Below, piece by piece: positions 1 to 9,018 of a stretch of 34,276 nucleotides of DNA (positions are counted from its first letter, which is position 1; each line of letters begins with the position of its first letter). A model generated the notes under the pieces. The model searched no databases and was not told the origin of the DNA. It worked only from the letters and a program-made list of their open reading frames with translations. A program made the position numbers and the translations under genes. The DNA is from Oscillospiraceae bacterium (GTDB lineage: Bacteria > Bacillota > Clostridia > Oscillospirales > Ruminococcaceae). The DNA lies in contig WRME01000004.1 in NCBI GenBank assembly GCA_009777275.1, positions 1-34,276 on the forward strand, given 5' to 3'.

Positions 1-90
1 TGCGAGGGCACCCCGCAGCAGACCACCCCGTCAAACACTATCGCAACTTTGTTGCGAGTGTTTGCCACCCCTCCCCAGAGGGGAATGATG

Positions 91-218
91 CCAATTGACA
101 ATGAACAATGCACAATGGACAGTTACGGGGCTTGAAATTATAGAAATCTAATTCTATTTTTGCCAGCAAATTTATATTTACAATAATTGTCAATTGTTCA
201 TTGTCAACTGTTAATTGC
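91..218. repeat. MITE-like unit with inverted degenerate heptad arrays at its ends
   Basis: CCAATTG/ACAATGA/ACAATGC/ACAATGG/ACAGTTA at 91-125; inverted array TAATTGT/CAATTGT/TCATTGT/CAACTGT/TAATTGC at 184-218. Confidence 0.75.
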
Positions 219-251
219 CGTCGGGGTGCCGCCGCAGCGGCGGGGTGGTCT

Positions 252-281
252 GTAGGGATGACCGCCCTCGGTCATCCGTGG
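252..281. repeat. GTAGGG-stem-loop-CCGT palindromic repeat
   Basis: GTAGGGATGACC GCCCTC GGTCATCCGTGG; 8-bp perfect stem. Confidence 0.75.
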
Positions 282-308
282 TTATCGCAGCGGCGGGTGT
301 TTTCTCCC

Positions 309-338
309 GTAGGGTACGCACCCCTGTGCGTACCGTCC
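309..338. repeat. GTAGGG-stem-loop-CCGT palindromic repeat
   Basis: GTAGGGTACGCAC CCCT GTGCGTACCGTCC; 9-bp perfect stem. Confidence 0.8.
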
Positions 339-361
339 TATGTGTAAACCCGCAAATTGCG

Positions 362-388
362 GTAGGGGCGGCAATCTGCCACCCGTGG
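362..388. repeat. GTAGGG-stem-loop-CCGT palindromic repeat (variant stem)
   Basis: GTAGGGGCGGCA ATC TGCCACCCGTGG; same flanks, different stem, one mismatch. Confidence 0.55.
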
Positions 389-428
389 CATAACCGAGAA
401 CGGCATGAAAAAATTTTTCTCACAGGGG

Positions 429-457
429 TTGACAAGGCGGGATAGACGTGATAGAAT
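429..457 (+). promoter_or_regulatory. Probable sigma-A promoter for the infC operon
   Basis: TTGACA (429-434), 17-bp spacer, TAGAAT (452-457). Confidence 0.75.
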
Positions 458-459
458 GT

Positions 460-610
460 GTTGTATAAATAAAGAAGGATATTTTATTCTCACCTGTGAT
501 TTCTTGCAGTCACACGGTTAATACGGTGTTTTTGCCATTGCGTAGTTGCCGCAAAGGTCTTGCCGGGTGCAGAATGAGTATTCTGTGCTTTTTATTTTAT
601 TCTAAATTAT
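460..610 (+). promoter_or_regulatory. infC operon 5' leader, attenuator-like (possible L20-type leader)
   Basis: ~150-nt structured leader between promoter and infC, ending in a terminator-like hairpin; Firmicute infC-rpmI-rplT operons are known to carry L20 leaders. Confidence 0.5.
567..600 (+). terminator. Intrinsic-terminator-like hairpin in the infC leader
   Basis: Stem 567-575/580-588 with loop GAGT, followed by TTTTTATTTTAT. Confidence 0.6.
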
Positions 611-619
611 TTAACGGAG

Positions 620-1150
620 GTGCCGGAAATAAACAATAAAGATCTGCTCATTAATGAAAATATCCGTGACAAAGAAGTGAGAGTTGTGGGAGACGATGGC
701 AGTCAGCTGGGAATTATGAGCGCTAAAGAGGCGATGCAGCTTGCCGGTCAGCAGAATCTCGATCTTGTCAAAATCGCGCCGATGGCTTCGCCGCCGGTTT
801 GCAGGATTATGAACTATGGTAAGTATAAATTCGAGCAGTCGAAACGAGAGAAGGAAGCGAGAAAGCATCAAAAGATCATCGAGGTTAAAGAAATCCGTCT
901 CTCGCTTAACATCGATACGCACGATTTTAACACCAAGCTTAATCATGCTATAAAGTTTTTACAAGCCGGAGACAAAGTAAAGGTGTCCATACGATTTAGG
1001 GGCAGGGAAATGGCACATACCAATCTTGGGTCCAACACGATGAACCGATTTGCAGAGGCTATAGCGGAACACGGAACATCGGAAAACAGACCAAAACTCG
1101 ACGGCAGAAGCATGACCATGCTTATATCGCCGAAAGCAGCCAAAGGTTAG
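620..1150 (+). CDS. infC: Translation initiation factor IF-3 (start GTG 620 or, more likely, ATA 629)
   Basis: Protein INNKDLLINENIRDKEVRVVGDDGSQLGIMS...KIAPMASPPVCRIMNYGKYKFEQSK...VSIRFRGREMAH is IF-3; followed by rpmI and rplT. Confidence 0.96.
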   Translation: MPEINNKDLLINENIRDKEVRVVGDDGSQLGIMSAKEAMQLAGQQNLDLVKIAPMASPPVCRIMNYGKYKFEQSKREKEARKHQKIIEVKEIRLSLNIDTHDFNTKLNHAIKFLQAGDKVKVSIRFRGREMAHTNLGSNTMNRFAEAIAEHGTSENRPKLDGRSMTMLISPKAAKG

Positions 1151-1187
1151 GATTATTAAAATAATTATAAGAACGGAGTAAAGACAA

Positions 1188-1385
1188 ATGCCAAAAATAA
1201 AGACGCACAGCGGAGCAAAAAAGCGTTTCAGTCTGACTAAATCAGGCAAGGTAAAGCGGTCACACGCCAACAAGTCTCACATACTGAACAAGAAGACGAC
1301 AAAACGCAAGAGGGGTCTCCGAAAGGGAACCTATGCCGACAAGACAAATGAAGCGGCTATCAAATTATTAATACCGTATAAATAA
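1188..1385 (+). CDS. rpmI: 50S ribosomal protein L35
   Basis: [46 protein letters not shown]. Confidence 0.98.
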   Translation: MPKIKTHSGAKKRFSLTKSGKVKRSHANKSHILNKKTTKRKRGLRKGTYADKTNEAAIKLLIPYK

Positions 1386-1413
1386 AAAACAAATTTTTTG
1401 GAGGAATATAATC

Positions 1414-1770
1414 ATGGCTCGTGTAAAACGCGCGGTTACTACGCGCAAAAGAAGAAATAAGGTATTAAAATTAGCCAAAGGATATTTCGGCGGCAAGAGT
1501 AAACTTTTCAGGACCGCCAAACAAGCCGTTATGAAATCCGGGCAGTATGCCTATGTTGCTCGCAAGCAAAAGAAGCGTGATTACAGAAAACTGTGGATAA
1601 CAAGAATTTCTGCCGCCTGCAAGCTCAATGAGATGAACTACTCGACCTTTATTAACGGACTTCGCAAGGCAGGAATAAATCTCAACCGCAAAATGCTCAG
1701 CGAAATAGCTATAAATGATGCGGCAGGATTTACCGAAATCTGCAAAAAAGCAAAGGCCGCTCTATCATAA
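1414..1770 (+). CDS. rplT: 50S ribosomal protein L20
   Basis: [65 protein letters not shown]. Confidence 0.98.
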   Translation: MARVKRAVTTRKRRNKVLKLAKGYFGGKSKLFRTAKQAVMKSGQYAYVARKQKKRDYRKLWITRISAACKLNEMNYSTFINGLRKAGINLNRKMLSEIAINDAAGFTEICKKAKAALS

Positions 1771-1785
1771 TTTTTTACCATCTAT

Positions 1786-1820
1786 CCCCACACTACCTTG
1801 TAATGTGGGGACAGTATTTT
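1786..1820 (+). terminator. Probable intrinsic terminator after rplT
   Basis: CCCCACACTAC-CTT-GTAATGTGGGG hairpin followed by a weak T tract. Confidence 0.5.
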
Positions 1821-1838
1821 AAACGGGGTGCAGAGTGA

Positions 1839-2612
1839 TTGGAAATAATAACAAGCGCCGTCAATGAGAAAATAAAGCAATACAATCTATTACGCACCGA
1901 CAAGAAATACCGCAGACAATGCGGTCTGTATGTCTTTGAGGGGCTGAAGTTGTTTTGGGAAGCGGTAAATAGCGGAGCCGACATAGAGCAGGTCTTTGTA
2001 ACCCAAGACTGCCTCGAAAAACACAAGCAGCTCCTGTCTTCGGGAGCCGCTGTCACCTGCATTGGCGACAATGCCGCCAACAAGCTCAAGTCAACGGTAA
2101 ACTCCGAGGGCATATTCACCGCCGCAAAAATCCCGGTCAGCATAGAGCCGGATTTGTCGCAGGGATATTGGTTAGCCCTCGACCGAATCGGCGACCCGGG
2201 CAACATGGGGTCTATAATAAGAACGGTTGAGGCGATAGGCTTTGCCGGGGTTATAGCCGGAGAGAATTGCTGTGATATTTGGGGCGAAAAGGTAGTCAGA
2301 GCGGCAATGGGATCTTCTTTCAGAGTTCCTGTAGTTTGCGGCCGTAATCTGCCCGATCTTTTTGGACAGCTAACCGATATGACGGCGATATTTGCCGCAG
2401 TACCGGACAGTTCCGCAAGATCGATAACAGAGGTGGATTTCCCGCAATCGGGAATTGTCGTGCTGGGAAACGAAACCCATGGGATCAGTCGGGACGTGCT
2501 GGAAAAATGCCAACACACAATCACCATTGATATGCTGGGAAACTCCGAATCGCTGGGCGTAACATCGGCCGCCGCAATAGTAATGTGGGAGATAAAGAGG
2601 AGGAGCGTTTGA
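1839..2612 (+). CDS. SpoU (TrmH) family RNA 2'-O-methyltransferase
   Basis: LDRIGDPGNMGSIIRTVEAIGFAGV and IVVLGNETHGIS...IDMLGNSESLGVTSAAAIVMWE SPOUT motifs; TTG start. Confidence 0.9.
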   Translation: MEIITSAVNEKIKQYNLLRTDKKYRRQCGLYVFEGLKLFWEAVNSGADIEQVFVTQDCLEKHKQLLSSGAAVTCIGDNAANKLKSTVNSEGIFTAAKIPVSIEPDLSQGYWLALDRIGDPGNMGSIIRTVEAIGFAGVIAGENCCDIWGEKVVRAAMGSSFRVPVVCGRNLPDLFGQLTDMTAIFAAVPDSSARSITEVDFPQSGIVVLGNETHGISRDVLEKCQHTITIDMLGNSESLGVTSAAAIVMWEIKRRSV

Positions 2613-2614
2613 GC

Positions 2615-3856
2615 ATGAACGAGTATTACATTTGGTTGTCGCAGTGTTTTGCATATGGCAGCGATAAGCCAAAGATGATTTTAGAAGAGTATAGTGACAT
2701 AGAGGAGTTCTATAACGGCGGTGTGGCCGAGTTTGAAAAGGCAGACTTTCTCACAAAAGAAGAGATTGCTAAAATGACCTCCGTGTCCCTTTCTGCCTGT
2801 CAGGAAATAGCGGGAAAATGCAGCAGGCTGAATATAGATATAGTCGCATATAACGATGACCTCTATCCCGAAAGATTGCGTGATATATTTAATCCTCCCT
2901 CTGTTCTGTATGTAAAGGGCGACATAGGCGGGCTTGACGAGAGACTTGCCTTCACCGTTGTGGGTACAAGAAGCATGACCGATTATTCCAAGAAGGTCAC
3001 GGGGAATCTCTCATACCAGCTTGCTAAAGCAGGGGCGGTCATCATAAGCGGATGCGCATCGGGTCTTGACACATATGCACACATGGGCGCACTAAAGGCG
3101 GGCGGAACGACCATAGCGGTATTAGCCTGCGGTCTTGATGTAAACTATCCTGCCGAGAACCGAGAACTCAAACAGCAGATTCTCAAACACGGCGGGGCTC
3201 TTATCAGCGAACTGCCGCCATCTGCTCAGACATGGCCGAGCATAATACCGGTGCGTAACCGAATCATGGCGGCTTTGGGAACCGCTACGGTAGTGACCCA
3301 TGCCCCTGTCAAGAGCGGAAGTCTTATAACGGCCAATCATGCTCTTGAGATGGGCAAGGATGTATTTTGCGTTCCTCCCCATGATATTTATGATGAGCAG
3401 TATACAGGAGTTAATCGTCTGATTTTAGACGGAGCATGGCCTGCTCTGTCTGCAAATGATATGCTGCAGGTATATATATCAGAGTATGCGCATAATATTA
3501 CACTCGAAAAACCAAAAGAACAGGACGAAACCAAAGCTGAAACTCCGTCCGATTCTAATAAAAACCCTGTAGAACCCACCGAGAAACCACCGCAAAAGCA
3601 ACCCCAAAAACCACCGCAAAAGCAGACCACGGCTCCCAAAAAGAAACCGGGCGAAAAACCCCCGGCGCCCGATGACCTATCCTCTGACGAGAGGGCGATT
3701 TATGACATCCTTACCTATGACCCAATCCATATAAACCAACTCACCGAAAAATCAGGACTTACCGTTCCCTCTTTGCTGTCGGCATTGACCAATCTCGAGG
3801 TTAGAGGATTGCTGACGGCCATACCCGGGAAAAAATTTATGTTATATCAGGAGTGA
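2615..3856 (+). CDS. dprA: DNA-processing protein DprA
   Basis: YPERLRDIFNPPSVLYVKGD, VGTRSMTDYSKKV, ISGCASGLDTYAHMGAL, PAENRELKQQI; P/K/Q-rich linker then winged-helix C-terminus. ATG 2615 preceded by AGGAGGAG. Confidence 0.93.
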   Translation: MNEYYIWLSQCFAYGSDKPKMILEEYSDIEEFYNGGVAEFEKADFLTKEEIAKMTSVSLSACQEIAGKCSRLNIDIVAYNDDLYPERLRDIFNPPSVLYVKGDIGGLDERLAFTVVGTRSMTDYSKKVTGNLSYQLAKAGAVIISGCASGLDTYAHMGALKAGGTTIAVLACGLDVNYPAENRELKQQILKHGGALISELPPSAQTWPSIIPVRNRIMAALGTATVVTHAPVKSGSLITANHALEMGKDVFCVPPHDIYDEQYTGVNRLILDGAWPALSANDMLQVYISEYAHNITLEKPKEQDETKAETPSDSNKNPVEPTEKPPQKQPQKPPQKQTTAPKKKPGEKPPAPDDLSSDERAIYDILTYDPIHINQLTEKSGLTVPSLLSALTNLEVRGLLTAIPGKKFMLYQE

Positions 3857-3860
3857 TTGT

Positions 3861-5933
3861 ATGTCAAAATTAGTTATAGTTGAATCTCCGGCAAAATCAA
3901 AGACCATAAAAAAATATCTCGGCAGGGGTTATGAGGTCATGGCGTCTATGGGGCATCTGAGAGACCTGCCAAAATCCACGCTGGGGGTTGATATCGAGAA
4001 TGATTTTACGCCTAAGTATATAAACGTGCGGAAACAATCGGCGCTAATAAAAGAGTTGGTGAAGAAGGCCAAGAAAGCCGACAAGGTCTATCTTGCTACC
4101 GACCCTGACAGAGAGGGCGAGGCTATCTCGTGGCATCTGTCGCATATACTGGGACTTGATATAAACGATGCCAACCGTGTTTCGTTCAACGAAATCACCA
4201 AGACCGGAATAGTTAAAGGAATGAAGAACCCCCGCAAGATCGATATAGATCTCTTTCATTCACAGCAGGCGAGAAGAATACTCGACAGAATCGTGGGGTA
4301 CAAACTCAGCCCGTTTTTGTGGCGGAAGGTGGCGAGCGGTCTTTCGGCGGGACGGGTGCAGTCGGTAGCCGTGCGTATAATTGTTGACCGAGAGAATGAG
4401 ATAAACGCATTTATACCCAAAGAATACTGGAGCATAGACGCTCTGTTGTCGGCCAAGACCAAAAAGCAGTTTGCCGCAAAGTTTTACGGGAAAGACGGCA
4501 AAAAGCTCGAAATAGAGGATGAGAAGACGACCAACGACATTCTTGCAGGGATAAAGGGCAAGGACTTTGTTGTAGACAAGGTAAAGAAAGGTACTAAAAA
4601 GCGTTCGCCCGCACCGCCATTCATAACCTCTACACTACAGCAGGACGCATCACGCAAGCTGAATTTTCAGACGCACCGCACCATGAGAGCCGCTCAGCAG
4701 CTCTATGAGGGAGTCCCCACCGAAGAATACGGCGAGATAGGTCTTATTACCTATATGCGTACCGATTCGCTGAGAATATCGGACGAGGCTCGTGCCGAGG
4801 CGGCCGAATATATCACCCAGGTATACGGCAAGGAATATCTTCCCGCAAACCCGAATGTATATAGGTCAAAGTCGGGCGCACAAGATGCCCACGAGGCTAT
4901 AAGACCGACAATGCCCTCACTCTCTCCCGATAGGGTCAAGGCGGGATTAACGGCCGATCAGTATAAGGTCTACAAACTTATATGGGAGCGGTTTATAGCA
5001 AGCCAAATGACCGTAGCTGAAATGAATACCGTACAGGCCGAGATAAAGGCCGCTGATTATAACTTTAGAGCATCGGGAAGTACCATAAAATTTGCGGGAT
5101 TCTTGGTACTCTATGAAGAGGGCAAGGATGTAAAGGAGGACGACCCCAAGGAACTCCCAGTTTTGACCGAGGGTGAGATTCTAAAACTCCACAAACTTGA
5201 GGGAAATCAGCATTTTACCGAACCGCCGCCGAGATACACAGAGGCTACCCTTATAAAGATGCTTGAGGAAAAAGGAATCGGCAGACCCTCTACCTACTCT
5301 CCCGTAATCTCTACTATTACGCAGAAAAACTATGTCGAGCGGGAGGGAAAGGCGCTCAAGCCCACCACTCTGGGCGAGGTTACGACAACGCTGATGAAGG
5401 AGCATTTCGACACGGTCATAGATATAACCTTTACTGCGGGCATGGAGAATCAACTCGATTTGGTTGAAGCGGGCGAGCAGAAATGGGTAGATGTTCTGCG
5501 TGAGTTTTACGGAGGATTCGATACCCTGCTGCAGAATGCCGAGAAGGCGATGGAGGGAGTTTTTATGAAGATCCCCGATGAAGAGACCGATGAGGTATGC
5601 GAAAAATGCGGCAAACCCATAGTCATAAAGATGGGCAGATTCGGCAAATTTAAGGCCTGCACAGGATTCCCCGAGTGCAAAAACGCCAAACCGCTTGCCG
5701 ACCCTACCGAGGGCAAGTGTCCCGTCTGCGGCGGAATGATATATCAAAAAAAGTCTAAAAGAGGCAAGGTGTATTTTAGCTGTGAGAACTTTAAGGAGTG
5801 CAAGTTCTGGATATGGGATACCCCTATAAAAGACCTATGTCCCAGTTGCAGCAGCACCATGTTTAAAAAAGGCGGCAAAAACGCCAAGACATACTGCGCT
5901 AAACAAGACTGCGGTTATGAAGTCAATGAATAG
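3861..5933 (+). CDS. topA: DNA topoisomerase I
   Basis: TOPRIM MSKLVIVESPAKSKTIKKYLG, EYGEIGLITYMRTDS, C-terminal CxxC zinc fingers. Confidence 0.98.
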   Translation: MSKLVIVESPAKSKTIKKYLGRGYEVMASMGHLRDLPKSTLGVDIENDFTPKYINVRKQSALIKELVKKAKKADKVYLATDPDREGEAISWHLSHILGLDINDANRVSFNEITKTGIVKGMKNPRKIDIDLFHSQQARRILDRIVGYKLSPFLWRKVASGLSAGRVQSVAVRIIVDRENEINAFIPKEYWSIDALLSAKTKKQFAAKFYGKDGKKLEIEDEKTTNDILAGIKGKDFVVDKVKKGTKKRSPAPPFITSTLQQDASRKLNFQTHRTMRAAQQLYEGVPTEEYGEIGLITYMRTDSLRISDEARAEAAEYITQVYGKEYLPANPNVYRSKSGAQDAHEAIRPTMPSLSPDRVKAGLTADQYKVYKLIWERFIASQMTVAEMNTVQAEIKAADYNFRASGSTIKFAGFLVLYEEGKDVKEDDPKELPVLTEGEILKLHKLEGNQHFTEPPPRYTEATLIKMLEEKGIGRPSTYSPVISTITQKNYVEREGKALKPTTLGEVTTTLMKEHFDTVIDITFTAGMENQLDLVEAGEQKWVDVLREFYGGFDTLLQNAEKAMEGVFMKIPDEETDEVCEKCGKPIVIKMGRFGKFKACTGFPECKNAKPLADPTEGKCPVCGGMIYQKKSKRGKVYFSCENFKECKFWIWDTPIKDLCPSCSSTMFKKGGKNAKTYCAKQDCGYEVNE

Positions 5934-7236
5934 ACCGATATGTGTTATAGGAGCGGGATTGGCAGGATGTGAGGCGGCAAATCAGATAGCAAGCAGAGGG
6001 ATTGCGGTCAATCTGTACGAGATGAAACCGCTCAAATATTCACCCGCTCATAAGCATGACGGGTTTGCCGAGCTTGTATGCTCAAATTCGCTCAAGGCCG
6101 ACAGACTTTGCTCAGCGGCAGGACTGCTCAAGGCCGAGATGCGGATCTTGGGCTCAATATCTCTCGAGTGTGCCGAACAATGCACCGTTCCGGCGGGCGG
6201 AGCCTTAGCCGTTGACCGAGACAGATTCTCCGCTCTTGTTACCGAAAAGATACGGAGCAATCCTAATATAAATGTTATCACAAAGGAAGTAGAAACCATC
6301 GGCGATACAGAGGGAAGCCCGGTCATAATAGCCACGGGCCCTCTCACCTCCGACCGATTTTCCGCCGAGATAGAGCGGCTGTGCGGCAGGGAGCATCTCA
6401 GCTTTTACGATGCCGCCTCCCCTATTGTAACGGCCGATTCGATAGATTACGACAAGGCTTTTTTTGCGGCAAGATATGACCGTGGAACGGCCGATTATAT
6501 AAACTGCCCCATGCAAAAGGATGAATATGAGAGATTCTACGACGCTCTTGTATCGGCCGAGTCGGCGCAACTGCATGAGTTTGACAGGCCTCCCTCATAC
6601 TATGAGGGTTGTATGCCTGTAGAGGTCATGGCAAAACGGGGTGTGGACACCCTGAGATTCGGCCCGCTAAAGCCTGTGGGATTATCCAAGGGTCAAGAGC
6701 GATTCTATGCCGTTGTTCAGCTGAGAAGAGAGAACATCAGCGGAACTCTCTATAATCTTGTCGGATTCCAGACTAATCTCAAGTTTGCCGAGCAAAAGCG
6801 GGTTTTGGGCATGATACCCGGGCTTGAGAAGGCGGAGTTTGTGAGATACGGCGTTATGCACCGCAATACCTTTATCGACAGTCCCCGGGTTTTGGATATA
6901 CACATGAATCTGAGATCGACCGACATATATTTTGCGGGACAGATCACAGGGGTAGAGGGATACATGGAATCGGCGGCAAGCGGCATATATGCGGGTATAA
7001 ACGCCGCCAAAAGAGCGCTTTGCAGACCTCCGATCACCCTGCCGTCTGACACAATGATCGGGGCGTTGATGGGATATGTGAGCGATAGCGGCATACCTGT
7101 CTTCCAGCCGATGGGCGGCAACATGGGGATTATAGGCAGCAAGGTGCGGATCAAAAACAAGCAGGAACGGTATCAGGCAATAGCGGAACAGGCAATCGAG
7201 TCACTAAATAAAATAATGAACGAGGTAACCGAATGA
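5917..7236 (+). CDS. trmFO: tRNA (uracil-5-)-methyltransferase, folate/FAD dependent
   Basis: ICVIGAGLAGCEAANQIASRGI, CSNSLKADRLCSAAGLLKAEM, GQITGVEGYMESAASG; overlaps the topA end. Confidence 0.97.
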   Translation: MKSMNRPICVIGAGLAGCEAANQIASRGIAVNLYEMKPLKYSPAHKHDGFAELVCSNSLKADRLCSAAGLLKAEMRILGSISLECAEQCTVPAGGALAVDRDRFSALVTEKIRSNPNINVITKEVETIGDTEGSPVIIATGPLTSDRFSAEIERLCGREHLSFYDAASPIVTADSIDYDKAFFAARYDRGTADYINCPMQKDEYERFYDALVSAESAQLHEFDRPPSYYEGCMPVEVMAKRGVDTLRFGPLKPVGLSKGQERFYAVVQLRRENISGTLYNLVGFQTNLKFAEQKRVLGMIPGLEKAEFVRYGVMHRNTFIDSPRVLDIHMNLRSTDIYFAGQITGVEGYMESAASGIYAGINAAKRALCRPPITLPSDTMIGALMGYVSDSGIPVFQPMGGNMGIIGSKVRIKNKQERYQAIAEQAIESLNKIMNEVTE

Positions 7237-8216
7237 AACTAATAGTAGACGGACAGGGCGGCGACAATGCGCCGAGAGACATACTCAGAGGATGCGCTTT
7301 AGCCTTAAAGCAGTATGATGACATTGAGATTCTGCTGACCGGAGAGAGGGAGATATTGGAGGAATGTGCCGCCAAGCACGACATAGCTCTTGACCGCATT
7401 GAGCTGATTCCCTCTAACGGTGTTATCGAGATTGAGGACGATCCCATGCTGATTAGGAGCGAAAAGTCTGATTCATCTATGGGGATGGGGTTCAGATTGC
7501 TGGGAGACAACGCAGGAGAGGCATTTATCAGCGCAGGAAGCACATCGGCGCTTGCCGTAGGCTCAACCCTGCTTGTACGCAGGATAAAGGGCGTTAAACG
7601 CCCGGCTCTTGCCCCCGTTCTGCCCTCTTCTACAGGATGCTACATACTGCTCGATGCCGGAGCCAATCTTGAGTGCCGTCCCGATATGCTCATGCAGTTT
7701 GGAATCATGGGCAGTATATACATGAACAAGGTTATGAAGATAGACAATCCTCGTGTCGGTCTTGTAAACGTGGGAACAGAACCCAACAAGGGCGGCGAAA
7801 GCCTGATAGAAGCATACAAGCTCCTTTCGGATGCTCCCATAAACTTTATAGGAAACATAGAGGCAAGAGACCTGCCGTTAGGCGGGTGCGACGTCGCCGT
7901 TACCGACGGATTTACGGGTAACATCATACTCAAGCTGAAAGAGGGCATGGGAAAGCTGTTCGGAGCGGAACTGCGGGATATATACTCCAAAAACACCGTG
8001 TCGAAAATATCGGCCGTCTTTATAGCGGGGTCTCTAAAGAGATTCAAGAAGAAGATGGACTATACCGAATACGGCGGAGCGGCATTTTTAGGAGCGCTCA
8101 AGCCCGTGATAAAGGCGCATGGCAGTTCCAATGCCATAGCATTCAAAAACGCCATACGCCAGGCCCGCGAATTTGTGATGGGTCGGGTATCGGATGAAAT
8201 AAAATCGAAAATATAA
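7233..8216 (+). CDS. plsX: Phosphate acyltransferase PlsX
   Basis: MKLIVDGQGGDNAPRDILRG, SAGSTSALAVGSTLLVRRIKG, LLDAGANLECRPDML. Confidence 0.96.
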   Translation: MKLIVDGQGGDNAPRDILRGCALALKQYDDIEILLTGEREILEECAAKHDIALDRIELIPSNGVIEIEDDPMLIRSEKSDSSMGMGFRLLGDNAGEAFISAGSTSALAVGSTLLVRRIKGVKRPALAPVLPSSTGCYILLDAGANLECRPDMLMQFGIMGSIYMNKVMKIDNPRVGLVNVGTEPNKGGESLIEAYKLLSDAPINFIGNIEARDLPLGGCDVAVTDGFTGNIILKLKEGMGKLFGAELRDIYSKNTVSKISAVFIAGSLKRFKKKMDYTEYGGAAFLGALKPVIKAHGSSNAIAFKNAIRQAREFVMGRVSDEIKSKI

Positions 8217-8221
8217 AACCT

Positions 8222-8251
8222 GTAGGGTAGGCACTCTGTGCCTACCGCTCC
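8222..8251. repeat. GTAGGG-stem-loop-CCG palindromic repeat between plsX and rnc
   Basis: GTAGGGTAGGCAC TCT GTGCCTACCGCTCC; 9-bp perfect stem. Confidence 0.78.
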
Positions 8252-8287
8252 ATCACAGGATAAATAATATAAAAGGAAGTTATTTGT

Positions 8288-8983
8288 ATGGATGCCAACT
8301 TTTCCTCCTGTTTTTATGACAAAACGGGGTACAAATTTAATGATGAAAGATTACTCAAACAGGCGTTGACCCATTCCTCCTTTACCCACGAGGGTAAAAA
8401 CGGCTACAACAACGAGCGGCTGGAGTTTCTGGGCGATTCGGTGCTTTCGGTGATCGTATCGGCCTATCTTTATCACAACTATCCCAATCTCAGCGAGGGT
8501 GATCTCTCTAAATTCAGAGCATCGCTGGTGCGGTCTAAGTCTCTTTCGGACTTTGCCCTTTCTATCGATCTTGGCAGTATGCTGTTTTTAGGCAAAGGTG
8601 AGGATCAGTCGGGAGGCAGATTCAGAAAATCGCTTTTAGAGGATGCCTTTGAGGCGGTCATAGGAGCGATATATCTCGACAGCGGATATGAAGATGCAGA
8701 AAAATTTATAATGAGATTTATCCCTGAGGCTATAAAAAAAATAGGCGGCAAAACCGCCGTGTATGATTACAAAACCATGCTGCAGGAGATTATACAGCAA
8801 AACCCCGAAGAAAAAATATCCTATGTGCTAATCGGCCAAAAAGGGCCAGACCATGATAAAGAGTTTTCGGTAGAACTGCGGCTCAACTCGAATGTTATCA
8901 GCAAAGGAACCGGCAAGAGCAAAAAATCGGCAGAACAAAACGCCGCCAAACAAGCCCTGGTGCTTATGGGAGAGGATGTTTGA
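8288..8983 (+). CDS. rnc: Ribonuclease III
   Basis: NERLEFLGDSVLSVIVSAYLY signature; C-terminal dsRBD GKSKKSAEQNAAKQAL. Confidence 0.97.
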   Translation: MDANFSSCFYDKTGYKFNDERLLKQALTHSSFTHEGKNGYNNERLEFLGDSVLSVIVSAYLYHNYPNLSEGDLSKFRASLVRSKSLSDFALSIDLGSMLFLGKGEDQSGGRFRKSLLEDAFEAVIGAIYLDSGYEDAEKFIMRFIPEAIKKIGGKTAVYDYKTMLQEIIQQNPEEKISYVLIGQKGPDHDKEFSVELRLNSNVISKGTGKSKKSAEQNAAKQALVLMGEDV

Positions 8984-9018
8984 TCTTCTCCAAATAACCG
9001 CAGAAAGAAGTGTAGAAT

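Larger units (their letters stand above)
18..292. repeat. Long composite repeat, copy 1 (inverted relative to 16058-16333)
   Basis: Reverse complement matches 16058-16333 almost base for base (a few substitutions, one indel). Contains two heptad arrays (91-125, 184-218), a GC-rich palindrome and a GTAGGG hairpin. Confidence 0.93.

Noticed and set aside
91-125. Possible CRISPR array from regularly repeated short units
   Set aside because: Units are 7 bp, contiguous and degenerate with no spacers; no cas genes in the window.
215-445. 76-aa ORF (and its antisense partner) in the upstream repeat region
   Set aside because: Its translation is of palindromic repeat DNA and it overlaps the probable infC promoter; no RBS and no recognisable domain.
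3580-3665. P/K/Q-rich repetitive stretch in dprA
   Set aside because: Consistent with a low-complexity linker between the Rossmann domain and the C-terminal winged helix.
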